A DNA stretch of 64,000 bases from Locusta migratoria. Lineage: Eukaryota > Arthropoda > Insecta > Orthoptera > Acrididae. Numbering within the stretch: the stretch's first letter is position 1; each line of letters opens with the position of its first letter. The position numbers were made by a program, and so were the translations under genes. Below, piece after piece: positions 46,330 through 57,850 of this stretch. The stretch spans positions 279,017,247 through 279,081,246 of the forward strand of contig CM048745.1 in assembly GCA_026315105.1 (NCBI GenBank). The letters run 5' to 3'. The notes below the pieces were generated by a model. The model was not told where the DNA came from. It made no database searches and saw only the letters and a list, made by a program, of their open reading frames with translations.

Positions 46330-46580
46330 CCACAAGGGCGATATTGCAAGTGTTTTGCTTAGCAGAAGACGGGCGTAGCAACGCGAGGCGATAACCCTGG
46401 CGCGACCAGTGCCAATGCCGGCCGTGGAGTTTGGATTACTGACCTCTCCCCTCGCGATGCACGCGCGCCGGCAGCCGCGACCCCACGCCAATGCGTGCCA
46501 GCCATGCTCTGCACTTCTGCAGCCTCGACCGCTCTAAATAGCTGCAACGCGCGCCTCAAACATCGCAGCTAACAAGTGTT
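46330..46580. promoter_or_regulatory. CpG-rich block with TATA-like GCTCTAAATA
   Basis: CpG-dense from about 46.36 to 46.55 kb, with GCTCTAAATA at 46531-46540. It resembles the 41.86-42.0 kb block in layout. No gene visible. Confidence 0.3.
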
Positions 46581-47054
46581 TATCCCATACAGCTTCTTCG
46601 CTATTTAAACAAGCTCAGACCAGCACATTTCAAAACACTACTGCAATGTCTTGTTAATTTTCTACAGTAACACTGACAGCAATTTTGTATTTTTGAAATG
46701 TTGAAGAAAGTTGTTTAGAACCTTGCTGGTATACAATCTGCGCCCGCATGATCCGAGTATTTCAGATGAAAAAGTTCTGCATTTAGAGTCCCTGTTGAAC
46801 TTTAAGATACCTATTAGTTTTATGTGTCACATTTGTTAACGATGTAATTGTCGATAAGAGATTGTTATAAATTTCAAGGCTAATTAGAATGTTTGCCGTA
46901 TTTAATATATATCAAAGTTTACCGTAAAGTATTTTTCAGAATATAGAATCTCCATGTAATTGCCATGAAAAGAAAAAGTGGTTCTTTGCTGAAGAAGTTT
47001 AGAGTATTCTATAGGAGTACGTCATTATTGCCGCGAGAGACCACGAACACCGAC

Positions 47055-47377
47055 TGCCGGCGTGGCGCAGGGGATAGCGTCACGGACTGCGGAGCAGAAG
47101 GTCGCCGGTTCAATCCCGCCCACCGGCAAAAATTTATTTCTTTGTAATTGATAATTCCAGAAGGTTCTACATCTTTATGTTCACTTACAAATTCTACTTG
47201 TTTCTTGTGTTAACTGTTCCAATTTCTGGTAAATTCTGTCTGTATAAATAGCAGAGCACTCTGCCTGAGAGGCAGGCAGTGCTGCGTGTATGTTGAGTTC
47301 GTAATAAACGTGCTTTGAGTATAAGTGTTGTGTTAAGTTGCCTTCGAAGTCAAGCCTGCTCCCATTTCAACGCGACA
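47055..47377 (+). mobile_element. tRNA-headed repeat with TATA-like and AATAAA signals (copy 1)
   Basis: A 74-nt tRNA-like head (47055-47128; TGCCGG pairs with CCGGCA, D-arm-like GTGGCGCAGGGGATAG, B-box GGTTCAATCCC) is followed by an AT-rich body, TATAAATA at 47243-47250, AATAAA at 47303-47308 and the end CAACGCGACA. Copy 2 at 51558-51822 has the same order. It is either a tRNA-derived SINE or an LTR-like unit bearing a tRNA. Both copies start TG and end CA. No target duplication seen. Confidence 0.75.
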
Positions 47378-48640
47378 TTGTTGAAATGTTATGGAAAGTG
47401 AATATGTATTACGAACGCTCAATACATTTATTTCAACTAAAAGTTCTGCTTTTGTTTACAATTATTTAATTTCTTCAACATGTAATTTTAGTGTAGTAGA
47501 AAGTCTACGTGAGCTACCTCACCTGGAATTACGGACCTGCAGATTTTACACTATTTGAAGCTAATTATAAAATTGACTTATAGACATTTCTGGCAATTCC
47601 AGATTGCGTAGTGAATTTTACATTTGGTACACAGAGACCTGTTATCCAAGAAATTAAAAAAGTTTACAGGTTCACAAATCATTGCAGACCATGAAGCAAG
47701 AAACTTGCTGCATCGACACCACAAAGTCTAGCCTGTGGCGGTAAGAAATAAAATTGTTCCTTTTCAGGAATTTCGCAGCATCAGAAACTGACCAGAGACT
47801 TTTTAAAGAGACATTTAAATCAGAATATGTCAGACGTAATATCAATATTTAATATATAATTATTTTACAAACTCATTTTCTCAGCTTGAACGGGTAAGAG
47901 TTTCAGTACTGGCATTGTTAATACCTTCTTCCCAACCGAAAAAGTTGCTATCGAATCGTTCATACTAGTCTTCAATTATAGAGTTTAATAAGAGACATGG
48001 ACAGTACAGCACCCGTGGCTTCCGTTAATCTATTTTATCAGAGCTGTTAAATTTCGTACCTTCAGAGAGGAATGGAAACTTGCGATTCATTGAAGTAGCT
48101 GAAATTGTTCAAAGGTATTGGTACCTTAAGGAAAAGCGGAATGTGCTCCAATTGCAGAACCATTCTGCAACTGGCCGACGTTTCTAGATTGTGGTCCTGC
48201 GTACCCAACTTATGTACCGAGTTTACATGTTCATTTAGTCTCCAAAAATATGGTTTTATTTTCGACAGACCAATGCTAAAATGCTATCTAGCTGCTTAAG
48301 AACACATTCACTAAAGACATTCTGAAAATAGTAATTAAAATTAACACGGTCACTAACTCAAAGTACATAAGCAATAGAATGGTCGCTTACGATATCTTAC
48401 GTATTCCCGGAATAGGCAACCTGCGCGTCAGCGAACCTAAACATCCTATTGTTAGATCTGTGAATAAATCTAATTATGGAAGATTTTTATTACCCAGACA
48501 TGGTGGCATCTGTGGGTTTTGAGTATTTTCTGAAGTAACACGTTACAGGTTTTTTTATTGTATAGTAATTTGGATGAGGTGTTTGGCAATTTTATATATT
48601 AGACCTAATTGTTTACAATTAGATATTTTCATTCTCGCGA
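47378..48640. other. No gene recognised
   Basis: AT-rich sequence; short frames carry nothing recognisable. Confidence 0.5.
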
Positions 48641-48664
48641 TTTGCATGCTGCTTCAATTCAGGA

Positions 48665-49310
48665 ATGACATTTTCACAGCTTGTCATCTCCAAACAGTTT
48701 ATTTTCAAAACATTTGTCATACTTGGTGAAAGTATAACTATCCAGTGCTCCCTTCAGTTGCTAGCAGACAACGGCTGTCACGTTTGTTTTCTGTGGGTCC
48801 CTGGCCACGTGGGTGTGCCCGGGAATGAGACCGCCGACATTGCAGCCAAGTCAGCAGCTCTTGCCTCGCATGGCTACTTTTTGCGTCCCATCGAACGATG
48901 TTCAACGTGCTCTTCGCCGGTGTATTGTGTCGTCCTGGCACAGTGCGTGGTTCTCACTGCACGACAAATTGAGAACCGTAAAACCGATCCCGACCGCGTG
49001 GAGGACCACCTCACGCCCCTCTCGGCGAGAGGTGGTCATCCTGGCCCGGTTGCGTATCTGTCACTGCCGTTTCAGCCACCGTCATTTGATAACCGCCGAC
49101 CCTGCACCGCTGTGCTCCTGCGGTGAATTGCTGACGGTGAGACGTTTTACTGTCTTGTGTTAATTTTAATCGTCTCCGTTTTAATCATCTCCGCGTAGCC
49201 CTTAACTTGCCGTCTACTCTGGAGGAACTTTTAGCTGATGACACGAGCCGCTGCTCGAGTTTTGCGTTTTATCAACTTGGCCAATTTAAAAGGTAAAGCA
49301 GTCAATCCGA
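48665..49310 (+). mobile_element. LINE RNase H domain fragment (I/Jockey-related)
   Basis: The plus frame from about 48750 reads QLLADNGCHVCFLWVPGHVG and VPGNETADIAAKSAALASHG, the RNase H motif of I-clade elements (W-PGH-G--GNE-AD--AK). After a frameshift near 48950 another frame continues WFSLHDKLRTVKP, RRTTSRPSRRE-type arginine-rich text and the final CSCGELLTVRRFTVLC. The catalytic Asp of the ETAD motif is present; the rest of the element is absent. Confidence 0.8.
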
Positions 49311-49605
49311 ACATTGGTTTGAACACCTCAGAGCTTTACTAGGCATGGTCCTGTTTGGAGGTGGTATGCCGTAGCCTTCCTCCGACTTTCGAACTGACTT
49401 ACCCAGCCAGTTATAGGGGGACCTACAGCTTAACGTGGGTTCCGAACCACGGTGCTAATCGGTATTTTTCACATGAGCAATACTGCCAGTGGTGAAAAGT
49501 GGAAAGTGACAAAAATCCTTGGACCTGGCGAGGATCGAACCCGCGACATTTGGAGACCTTTGTAGTCTGACACTACCACTGTGCAATCGAGACGCACTAT
49601 CAAAC
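49293..49605 (-). mobile_element. tRNA-derived SINE with head
   Basis: On the minus strand the head (49600-49530: GTGGTAGTGTCAGACTAC, then B-box GGGTTCGATCC) is followed by the body shared with 41056-41305, ending GATTGACTGCTTTACC. The head looks like a degraded tRNA. Confidence 0.75.
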
Positions 49606-49619
49606 GCTATTTAATCCCA

Positions 49620-49741
49620 ATTGTTTTTATCTCTCGTTTTTAGCTTTCCCTTGTCAGTTATAATTTTTTTCTTCAAGATCTCGCGAATCTGTTCCGATCT
49701 GCGCGCTAATGACCTAAGAAGTTGTGTGCCCTAAAACCACA
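49620..49741 (-). repeat. Terminal piece of a dispersed repeat
   Basis: The reverse complement opens GTGGTTTTAGGGCACACAAC and GGTCATTAGCG, like the repeat at 24.89 kb. Confidence 0.4.
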
Positions 49742-50346
49742 AATATATATTATCCAGTTTTGGAAATACAAACTGTTTGTTGCATGTGGATGACAAGCAG
49801 TAAAACTTTTCCTGGTTTTGTTTACTTATTCACCGCAACATTTAGGGTTGGTTAAAGCTAACCGTGTAATGTTAATCTCGGATACAATGCGACCACCAGT
49901 TCCTGTCAGTGACAGGACCATTGCAGTGTTTAGTGCCCGCCTGTTTTCGTCCGGTGACCCAACACCGGCATTCCAGAAGCCAGGTCTGCAGGCTCCCTGT
50001 ACCGGCCTACCGCAGGCATTTGTCGCGGCTTTCCACTGCTAAAACGCTGGCACTCATCTCAGGCCAGTTATCTGGAGCGAGAGAGCACGCGGCACTCCGG
50101 CGCAACGCGCGTGTCAAAGTCCGCCGTCTAGTTACACACCTAGATAGCCAGCTTACGTAACCACTAACCACTGCTACCACTGCTTCGCCGACCACACGTT
50201 AAGATATCGTTGAAATTTGCTGGGGAGGGGCGCCTTTTTGTTCACATTACGTTAAAGGACGATTTACTTACACTGCTAAGTCATTTCAAGTTTGTGGAGG
50301 TGAACAATGACAAATGCAGTACCAGCTTCACATTTAAAAATACGTG
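49742..50346. other. No gene recognised; locally CpG-rich at 50.0-50.17 kb
   Basis: Moderately GC-rich, with frames in both strands that match nothing known. Confidence 0.45.
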
Positions 50347-50600
50347 GAAGAAGGAAAGGAAGCTTAGGGTTTAACGTCCCGTCGACAGCTTTGTCAGAGA
50401 CGGAGCTAACGCTCCTAGTTTTGGATAAGGAAGGAAATCGGCCGTGCCCTTTTGAAGGAACCATCCCGGCATTTGCCTGGAGTGATTTAGGGAAAAAAAT
50501 CACGGTAAACCTAAATCTGGATGGCCGGAGGTGGATTTTAAGCGCCATCCTCCAGAATGCGAGTCCAGTGCGTTACTACTGCGCCAGTTCGCTCGGTAAA
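50347..50600 (-). mobile_element. tRNA-derived SINE, minus strand
   Basis: Contains GGTTTAACGTCCCGTCGACA, GAAATCGGCCGTGCCCTTTT and CCATCCCGGCATTTGCCTG, then a degraded antisense tRNA (ATGCGAGTCCAGTGCGTTAC, TGCGCCA). From recollection this layout is typical of an abundant orthopteran SINE with the tRNA head at the right end. The B-box region (GGATTTTAAGCGCC) is mutated. Confidence 0.65.
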
Positions 50601-51557
50601 TACTTTGAAGTCAGAATGTCTTGTGCTGTACAGGTTGTCCAAATAAGCAAGCTAATTACGGTATGACTAAGATACGGCAGAATATGATCAGTCTGCTTCT
50701 ACACAACTAAGCACCGTTATCAGGTATTAATCTATTGGGCCTACAGTTACCAGTGAGCTTAGAATATCATGATGTACCCACATTTATTGCTGTTACCCTG
50801 TTATTCGCGTGGAAGTAACTACATAACGAAAACGTAGCTGTTTGATAAAACTTGCAACACGAAAGAGCAATGGGGGTCCGGTTTTTGCGTCACCGCCCAG
50901 CTAATGGTGACAGAATTGTCACTAATTTTAACGTTCTCTCCTAATAGATTTCTGGTATGCCATGCACGTCTTTTCTTCCGAGAACTCCATGTGGGAGTTG
51001 GTTGGTGGACACGGGGGAGCGAGGAATAGTGGGAAGGGTTGCAAAGCCTGCGAGTGCCGACGTATAAGTAGCCATAATAAAGTTTCGACTTTATTCTGTC
51101 ACAAATACCGGAGAATCCGCCTGTTTGAACCGCTTCCAGCAAACTCGTTCTATTGTCTCTGGTCAGCAGTATATAAACCCACCTGGGACTAGGCACCAGC
51201 AGCAGGCGTGGTACACCAGTTCCGAGGTGCTGCTGCCGTACTTTAGCGTGTCACACGTTTTCCTGATTGTATATTGCAGGGGTCATCACGGTAATAGATT
51301 TACTTCGTCACCTATCTTCTTGGGGGAACAAACCACTTTCAAGGAGCCACCTGATACCACGCGTCCTTTCTACTGACTACATAATACCCTGAAAAAATAT
51401 CGCCAACAACAAGTTTTGTCGGCATTCGCAACCCAATTGGGGATACTGCTTTTGAAACGCTTTTGGATAAAGTACTCTGCAGTAAACTGAAGACTTTCCG
51501 CCACCAACGTTCAGCCAGTACAGAAGAATATTGTCGCAAGACTACCAGTTATTCGAC
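50601..51557. other. No gene recognised
   Basis: Several short frames, none recognisable. Confidence 0.45.
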
Positions 51558-51822
51558 TGCCGGCGTGGCGCAATGGATACCGTCACAGATTGCTGTGCTC
51601 AAGGTCACCGGTTCAATCCCGTCCGACAAAAATTTATTTCCAGAATGTTCTACATGTTTAACAATTCTAATTGTTGGTACATTCTGTCTAAATAGAGCAC
51701 TGCCCAAGAGGCAGTTAATGCTGCGTGTATGTTTCAGTTCGCAATAAACCTGCTTTTAGTGTGCCCTGTTGGGTTCACAACCCTGCCTTCAAAGTCAAGC
51801 GTGCTTCCATTTCAACGCGACA
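51558..51822 (+). mobile_element. tRNA-headed repeat with AATAAA (copy 2)
   Basis: Same order as 47055-47377: a degraded tRNA head (TGCCGGCGTGGCGCAATGGA, B-box GGTTCAATCCC), a body with CTAAATAGAGCACTG in place of the TATA-like box, AATAAA at 51743-51748 and the end CAACGCGACA. It is 58 bp shorter than copy 1. Confidence 0.75.
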
Positions 51823-52430
51823 ATATAAATGATGCGACGAGTCATACCAGTACTGTGGCCACGACTTCTGCCATGGTTGCGTAGATTGGAGGGTGAGCCA
51901 CCGATTTAAACCGGCTGTTCGTATTCTTTTGTATGGCTACGAACTGTTCGTTGATAATGGTAAATTGCATTTTATGAAGTGCTTGCAAAACGCCCCTGTT
52001 TACAGACCAGTAGGAAATGGATTCTAATAACACGGTTTTTCATCAAATCCATTTACCGCACTAATTTCAGAATGTTAGTATTGCCATTTTGACAAAGCAT
52101 CTATTTTGAATTACTGCGTATTTTTTGTATGACTCGTTCGGCGTGCTTCCACGCTGAGTACCATGAAGAATGTAGGGGTTGTGCTCTACAAGATAGCTAA
52201 TAATCCAATCCCTAGTGTACATTTTCGAAAAATTTTCTAGTCTGAAATTAAGAGTTCTAGTCCAGGTAACATTTGAAAATACTTAGTCTGAAAATTTCGT
52301 TCCAATGTCCAGAAATGTAACAGGGGGCGCCATTGGTAATGGCTGCCCATTCCAGCCATAGCCTTGGTAGGTCATGCAACAGTGGGTGTACTCACGTTAT
52401 TCAAAACCACTTCCTCGTAAACGGCTGATC
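51823..52430. other. No feature recognised
   Basis: AT-rich sequence with short frames only. Confidence 0.45.
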
Positions 52431-52720
52431 GGTTGGCGACCACAGGGGAAGGGGTCCGACGGCTATTTTAGAAGGCTTTAAAATCAGTGACTTGAGACTG
52501 CCGGCTTCACCCGGGACAGGAAGAGCATTGGCGGGATCATCTAAGCAGAGCTGGAAGGCTGAGGCGCCAGCGCGGCGAGAAGCCCCGTGTGGTCACGCCA
52601 CCAGGCGGCCTATGACCGCCACCGATACTATCGACCGAGGCGGCCAAATTACGTAATTAGAGTGGCGCCACACTTGCCGACCGCTTCCCCTGCCTACCTT
52701 TGCTTATGAAGCCGACACAT
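52431..52720. promoter_or_regulatory. GC- and CpG-rich block
   Basis: CpG-dense, with GGCGCCAGCGCGGCGAGAAG and GACCGAGGCGGCC. No ORF, donor or TATA box is convincing. Confidence 0.25.
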
Positions 52721-53049
52721 TAACCGCGCATCACTTGCTTACACTCCTTTGCACTTTGCAGCGACGCAGTCGGCTGTACAGCTGTCGTATGTGTAGTAGC
52801 AAACGACCTCACGTCCTCACCCGAATTCAAACGAATACTGATGTAATTCACTACGATTTCAGGATCAAGTAAATTCGAAGTATTCGGCTTAAGAAAAATT
52901 ATAAAAATTATAATTACAATCATTTTGTTCCGTAATAAACTAGAGAGATTCGCTGATATTAGAGTTTTGAGTAATCCAAATCGCTAGACTGTGACATTTT
53001 CCGCAAGTTTAATGCGACCTTTGAGTTCCCTGACAACATGTACATGTTA

Positions 53050-53535
53050 TTGCAAATCACATTTAAGTGCCTTGAAGAGGGTTCAACAAGCAATACTATT
53101 TATCTCCCATTATCTCAGTTCGAGTTCTGAATTCTCGTATTGTTTTCTGATTATTTCTACCTACGTGGGCGGGAGTCAATATTTCCGCATTCTGAGGGGA
53201 ATGTCGGTGATTGGAGTTTCGTAAGTAGACCACGCCGCAGCGATAAGCGCCGTTGTAATGATTCCCATCCCAGGTCCTGTATCATTTCCGTGACGCTCTC
53301 TCTCCTCTGTATCGTGACAATACAAAATGAGCTGCCCTTTGGACTGTCCTACGTCTAACCCACCTGAAGAATCCCACACTGGGTAGCAATACTCCTAATG
53401 AGGACGGACAAGATTGGTGTATGCAGTCTAGTAGTTCTGTTGCATCTTAAGCGTTCTGCCAATAAAACGCAGTGTGATTCGCCTTTCTACGAAATTATCT
53501 ACCTGTTATTTCCACTTTAAGTCTTATGTAACTTT
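53050..53535 (-). mobile_element. Jockey/CR1-like LINE, 3' end fragment
   Basis: Reverse complement carries the family 3' tail (GGCACTTAAATGTGATTTGC-type; here TTGCAAATCACATTTAAGTG on the plus strand) and the conserved GGGATGGGAATCATTACAAC stretch. Same family as the copies at 4.15, 38.1 and 62.15 kb. Confidence 0.8.
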
Positions 53536-54930
53536 TCAGTAAGGAGAAAACCGGTAATTTGTGTGTGTTAACATTTTATTTTGTCGGGCGAGCAATATAT
53601 GATGGCCAGAATGCCTTATTTGTTCTTTTGAAACCATGGAACTTTAGAGGCGAAGCTAAAACTTACTAATTGCGGTAATATCGGGTTTTATGAAAGCAAT
53701 ATACGCTTCAAATTTCAGTTTGCCAAAGTTCTGCTACTACATTAATCTAAGCTTTATGTCAAACCTTAAGATGTGGTTAAGCATGAGAACTGTTTGGACC
53801 TTGTTTTTGTACGTATTCTTTGGAATGTCTTACACTAGCGAACAAACTCTCCTCTGTTTACATCTATAGATCAAGCCACTTCATTGAGTGTCGCGGAGTA
53901 GTTTGGGCAAGAGGACGTGGCAGGGGTACACATTCCCATTCCAGTCGCGTATGAATAATTTCATCCTCGTCGCCTATTCGCGACATAGGAGGAAGCAAGG
54001 TACCCTACCTTTAACAGCTCACACTGAACGTTCCTACTGCAGCGTCTGCGACTTCAGTCTACCGATAACCTGACACTCGTGCTTAGTAAATTTAAGAGCG
54101 TGTTCTTTGAATATAGGCCCTATCCGCTACGGTTCGCACGCCGATCAATATTCAATTATTGGCCGAAAGGACACGAGTCTTACGGAACTATGCTATGCAA
54201 CATACATAAATACATAAGCGCACCTGTTGCAGACTCAACCGACACTGGAGGTATAGTTTTAAAAAATCGTAATAACGTGGCCATGTTAATTGTTCAGCAT
54301 TAAGCGAGTAGCCCGTTTATTTATGATGCGTTCCGCGGCTCGTGCACAGTCCAGTTTATTTTGTTCGCATCCCGCCGCCTGGGATTACGTCATCGTGTTC
54401 GGTGCCAAGCCCTGCCAACATCCGACCAAAGGTTTCCACTTTGTATGCGCCCTACGGGCAAGTTAACACTGCTCGCTTCTGCAGTAATGCCGACAGCATT
54501 TCAATCAATCAAGTCTGGTTTCCCACCTTTCATCTGGCAACTGCTGTGGAAGTGTTCGGTGAAAGGCCAGCACACTTCTACCTTATCACTGTATTTGCTC
54601 GTGGTATCAGGTTCATGAAAAAAGATAAGGAGCATTTCAACGTCTCGCCGCAAAGAAAGCAAAAGCTTGTTTAATCCTGTTGATCGTCTAAATCTGAGGG
54701 ATGACTAGTTGGGACAAGCGACGCATTTGACGATTTTATAGCCACGTCTTAGTAAACTGATCTTGTAAATAGACGTTATGACAAATCCTGTGGCGACCTA
54801 GTCCGAGTCCAGGTGCACCAGCGAAATACGGAAATTAACTATTACTCGTGACCACTTATGGAACAGTTATTAAAAGTGATGCCGCACAGAGGGTGTGGCA
54901 GTGTAAGTTTGCCGGGGTGACACCGCTAGG
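53536..54930. other. No gene recognised
   Basis: The 110-codon plus frame (54342-54674) has no recognisable domain. Confidence 0.45.
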
Positions 54931-55100
54931 GTGACCTGTTGCATTAGCAATGCTGCAAGGTGACGAGTGCGGGAAGCGCGTTCAAGGCGCCGCCGTCTAT
55001 TTCTGGGAGGAAGCCGCCGAGATACGTCTAAATATACGGGACTGCTAGACGAAGGTCCAGCGCGCGAACCGGTCACCGCCGCCTCTCGTGACCCAAGACT
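54931..55100. promoter_or_regulatory. CpG-rich block with GTCTAAATATA
   Basis: CpG-dense, with the TATA-like GTCTAAATATA near 55028. Layout is reminiscent of the 42.0 and 46.5 kb blocks. Confidence 0.25.
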
Positions 55101-55708
55101 GCACCTCTGTGACATGTGACGTACATGAAAAGCCACATTACGGATTCTGTTCGTTACAGTCTTCAGGGAATTATTTGATGGTTCGCGAGGTTTAAAGGGA
55201 CCACACTTCTCGCTATCTGTCCATCTACACTTTTTCACTATAAGTTAAAATTTTGGATAAAATGGGACGCATTTTTTAATTGCGAGTGCGTTGCTCGCAC
55301 TAGCTGCACTACAGAGTTACTACAAATTAGCTAAACCGAATTCGTGGTATCAGTGATTTCTGTGAATTCTACTATCCAATAACTGCTACTTTCGTTGCAT
55401 TTTATCACACTAAAATCAACTTATCTTCCGAACTCACAGTGCAATTTCTACAGTTCATCACTGTAGATTTATTACAGTCAAGAAAAACTAGTAAGTTTAG
55501 CTTTTACACTGACCCACATTAACTTAACGCAAAAGTTATGTTCTCCCTGTAGTCTGAAAACAGTTTTAAGGAGGCGATAAATGAGAACTTGTAAATTTTG
55601 AGTAGGCGTTAAACTGAAGGGGATATGGACGTGAAAAGGGTGCGAAATACGGCTCTTATGCAATGTTAAAATTTACGTGATTAGCATGTAGTGCTAAACT
55701 CTCTGTAC
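55101..55708. other. No feature recognised
   Basis: AT-rich. Confidence 0.45.
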
Positions 55709-55950
55709 CAGTGGCGTAACTATGGGGGGGGGGAGGAGGATGGATAGAACCCCCTCCCAGAACCCGAAAAGTAAAGAAAAATCGTACAACTGCAATCTGG
55801 TAAAGGTAAAGATTGGAAACTTTTACCCTAAGCTTTCATTGGAAGGGAGTAAATTAGTTTCTTCAACGGGAGTGGTAGATGATAGTCAAGTAGATCTATG
55901 TTATCCTCCTCCCCCCCCCCCCCCAAAGCCAAGTCCTAGTTACGCCACTG
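55709..55950. mobile_element. hAT-like MITE with G-rich and C-rich ends
   Basis: Begins CAGTGGCGTAACTATGGGGG and ends with its approximate reverse complement (CCTAGTTACGCCACTG), with a 14-C run at 55911-55924 near the right end. Flanking octamers CTCTGTAC and CTCTTCCA agree only partly, so a target duplication is doubtful. It is 242 bp and has no coding capacity. Confidence 0.7.
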
Positions 55951-56980
55951 CTCTTCCAGACATGTCAATTTTCACGGTAATTGCGCTAGGCGCAAGTAAA
56001 CATTGTACGAATGTACCAGTTTGCAACAGCGACATCGCATTCACGGGCGTCTGCTCCCAATGTTTAGCCCGTTAATCACGTTTTAACTCACCTGGGACTA
56101 CACTACATGACAATTTGAAGAGAATTGGGAGGGGTTAAGACGATGTTCCAATGACATACATCGGTGCTGCTACGAAAAGTCCATTTTTCCGCCGATAAAT
56201 GTACATTTTACATTCACCGTGTGAACTAAGTATGAAGGTTGATCAGCCTAAGGTACATGGCGCTGAATGAAGTGTTGCTTGTGACCCAGTGGGGACAAGC
56301 GGCAACCAGATCCTGTGATGTGCTGAGAACTGCGATTTTCCAGTCAGGAATTTGTAGTAATTCCTTCACGCCACTCAACATCCGCTGAGAGTTGTTGCCA
56401 CGTACACGAACTGCCCAAACATTCTATTCCGCCGATATTTAGGGATCATTTTACTTTAAAACATCTGCAGAAAAGGAAGACCGGTTAAGCATATTCGCGA
56501 ATGAATACAGAAATTTTCAGACTTGCCTGTTTGGATTTATGCTGACAGCCTTTGGGCGTGTTTTAGTTTACTTCACTAGCTGGTAAGTCTAGCACCGTAT
56601 TGTTTTTATTATCAAACGGCAGCACGTTAGGACATGCAGAATAAGCACGAAGGGCGGAAGGGAGGGAAGCGTTACAGAGGCTGTAGAACAAATGTGGACG
56701 AATTTAAGCTTCCTGCGCTGCTGCTTCGTAAGAGTACTTTGGAGTTTAACATTACATTAGAAGTATTAGGTTTAAACCTTCGCCTTATTGACCAAGGCCT
56801 AAATCCCGAGCTATTTATGACTCCTTTAGAGTTTCTCCCAAGGATCTGGTTTAATTTACCTTCAGATTTTTGTAATACGACTCTTTTAAGGGTATTACGG
56901 AGAAACTATGCACATCCTAAGGTATTAATCACCGAGTATTCCGCTGGGCCCTCAGAACGTTCTCTGCCGGGATGCCTGAA
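55951..56980. other. No gene recognised
   Basis: The 144-codon plus frame (56634-57068) overlaps the start of the LINE copy and has no recognisable domain of its own before about 57 kb. Confidence 0.4.
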
Positions 56981-56989
56981 CAGTATTCT

Positions 56990-57850
56990 CCACTCCAGTG
57001 GGAGACTTAGCCAATATTGTAAATTACTTCCTCGTGTTTATAAACGATTTAGGAGACAATCTGAATAGCTCCATTAGACTGTTCGCGGATGATGCTGTCG
57101 TTAATCGGTTAGTGAAGTCAGAGGATCGAAAGCAACTGCAAAGCGATTTAGACAAAATTTCTACAGGGTGCGAAAATTGGCAATTGACAAAGGAAAGAAG
57201 TCATTGCATGACCACTAAAATAAATCCGCTGAACTTAAATTACGCGATAAATCAGTGAAATCTTGGTCGTAAATTCTACCAAATACCTAGGATTTACAAT
57301 TACGAACAACTTTGAAACAGAAAATGTGGGGAAGGCGAACCAAAGGTTACGTTTCATCGGCAGAACGCTTCGAAGATGCACCAGCTCCACCAAAGAGACT
57401 GCCTACATCACACTTGTGCGTCCTCTCCTGGAGTACCCTTGTGGGACCCTCACCAGGTGGGACTGACGGAAGACTGAGAAGGTTCAGAGAAGGCCAGCTC
57501 GTTTTGTTTTATCACGTTATGGAGGGGAAAGCGTCACGGAAATGTTGCACGAATTGGGGTGGAAATAAAAGACTTTATTCATTGCGGCGTGATCTGTTTG
57601 CGAAGTTTCAATCACCGACTTTTACTTCTGAATGTGAAAATATTTTGGTATCACCCAACTACATAGGGAGACATGACCATCCCAATAAAATAAGAAATCA
57701 GATCGAAAACTACACGATTTATGTGTTCTTTCTTCCCGGGCGCTATTAGAGAATGGAACGGTAGAGAAAAGTTATGAAAGTGGTTAATGAACCCTCTGCC
57801 AGGCACTTAAATGTGATTTGCTTAGTATCCATGTAGAAGTAGATACTGAA
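56990..57850 (+). mobile_element. Jockey/CR1-like LINE, RT C-terminal region to 3' end
   Basis: Encodes VFINDLGDNLNSSIRLFADD (catalytic FADD intact), then SEDRKQLQSDLDKI, STKYLGFTITNNF, GKANQRLRFIGRTLRRC and VRPLLEYPCGT, in several frames. It ends with the family tail at about 57.84 kb. Closest to the 45.84-46.26 kb copy. Truncated at the 5' end and broken by frameshifts. Confidence 0.88.

Noticed and set aside
47055..47128. A functional tRNA gene
   Set aside because: The unit is repeated with the same 3' body at 51558, and its anticodon arm does not pair cleanly; it is better read as a tRNA-derived head of a repeat.
50307..50666. 119-codon plus-strand frame
   Set aside because: Lies across a tRNA-derived SINE in antisense orientation.
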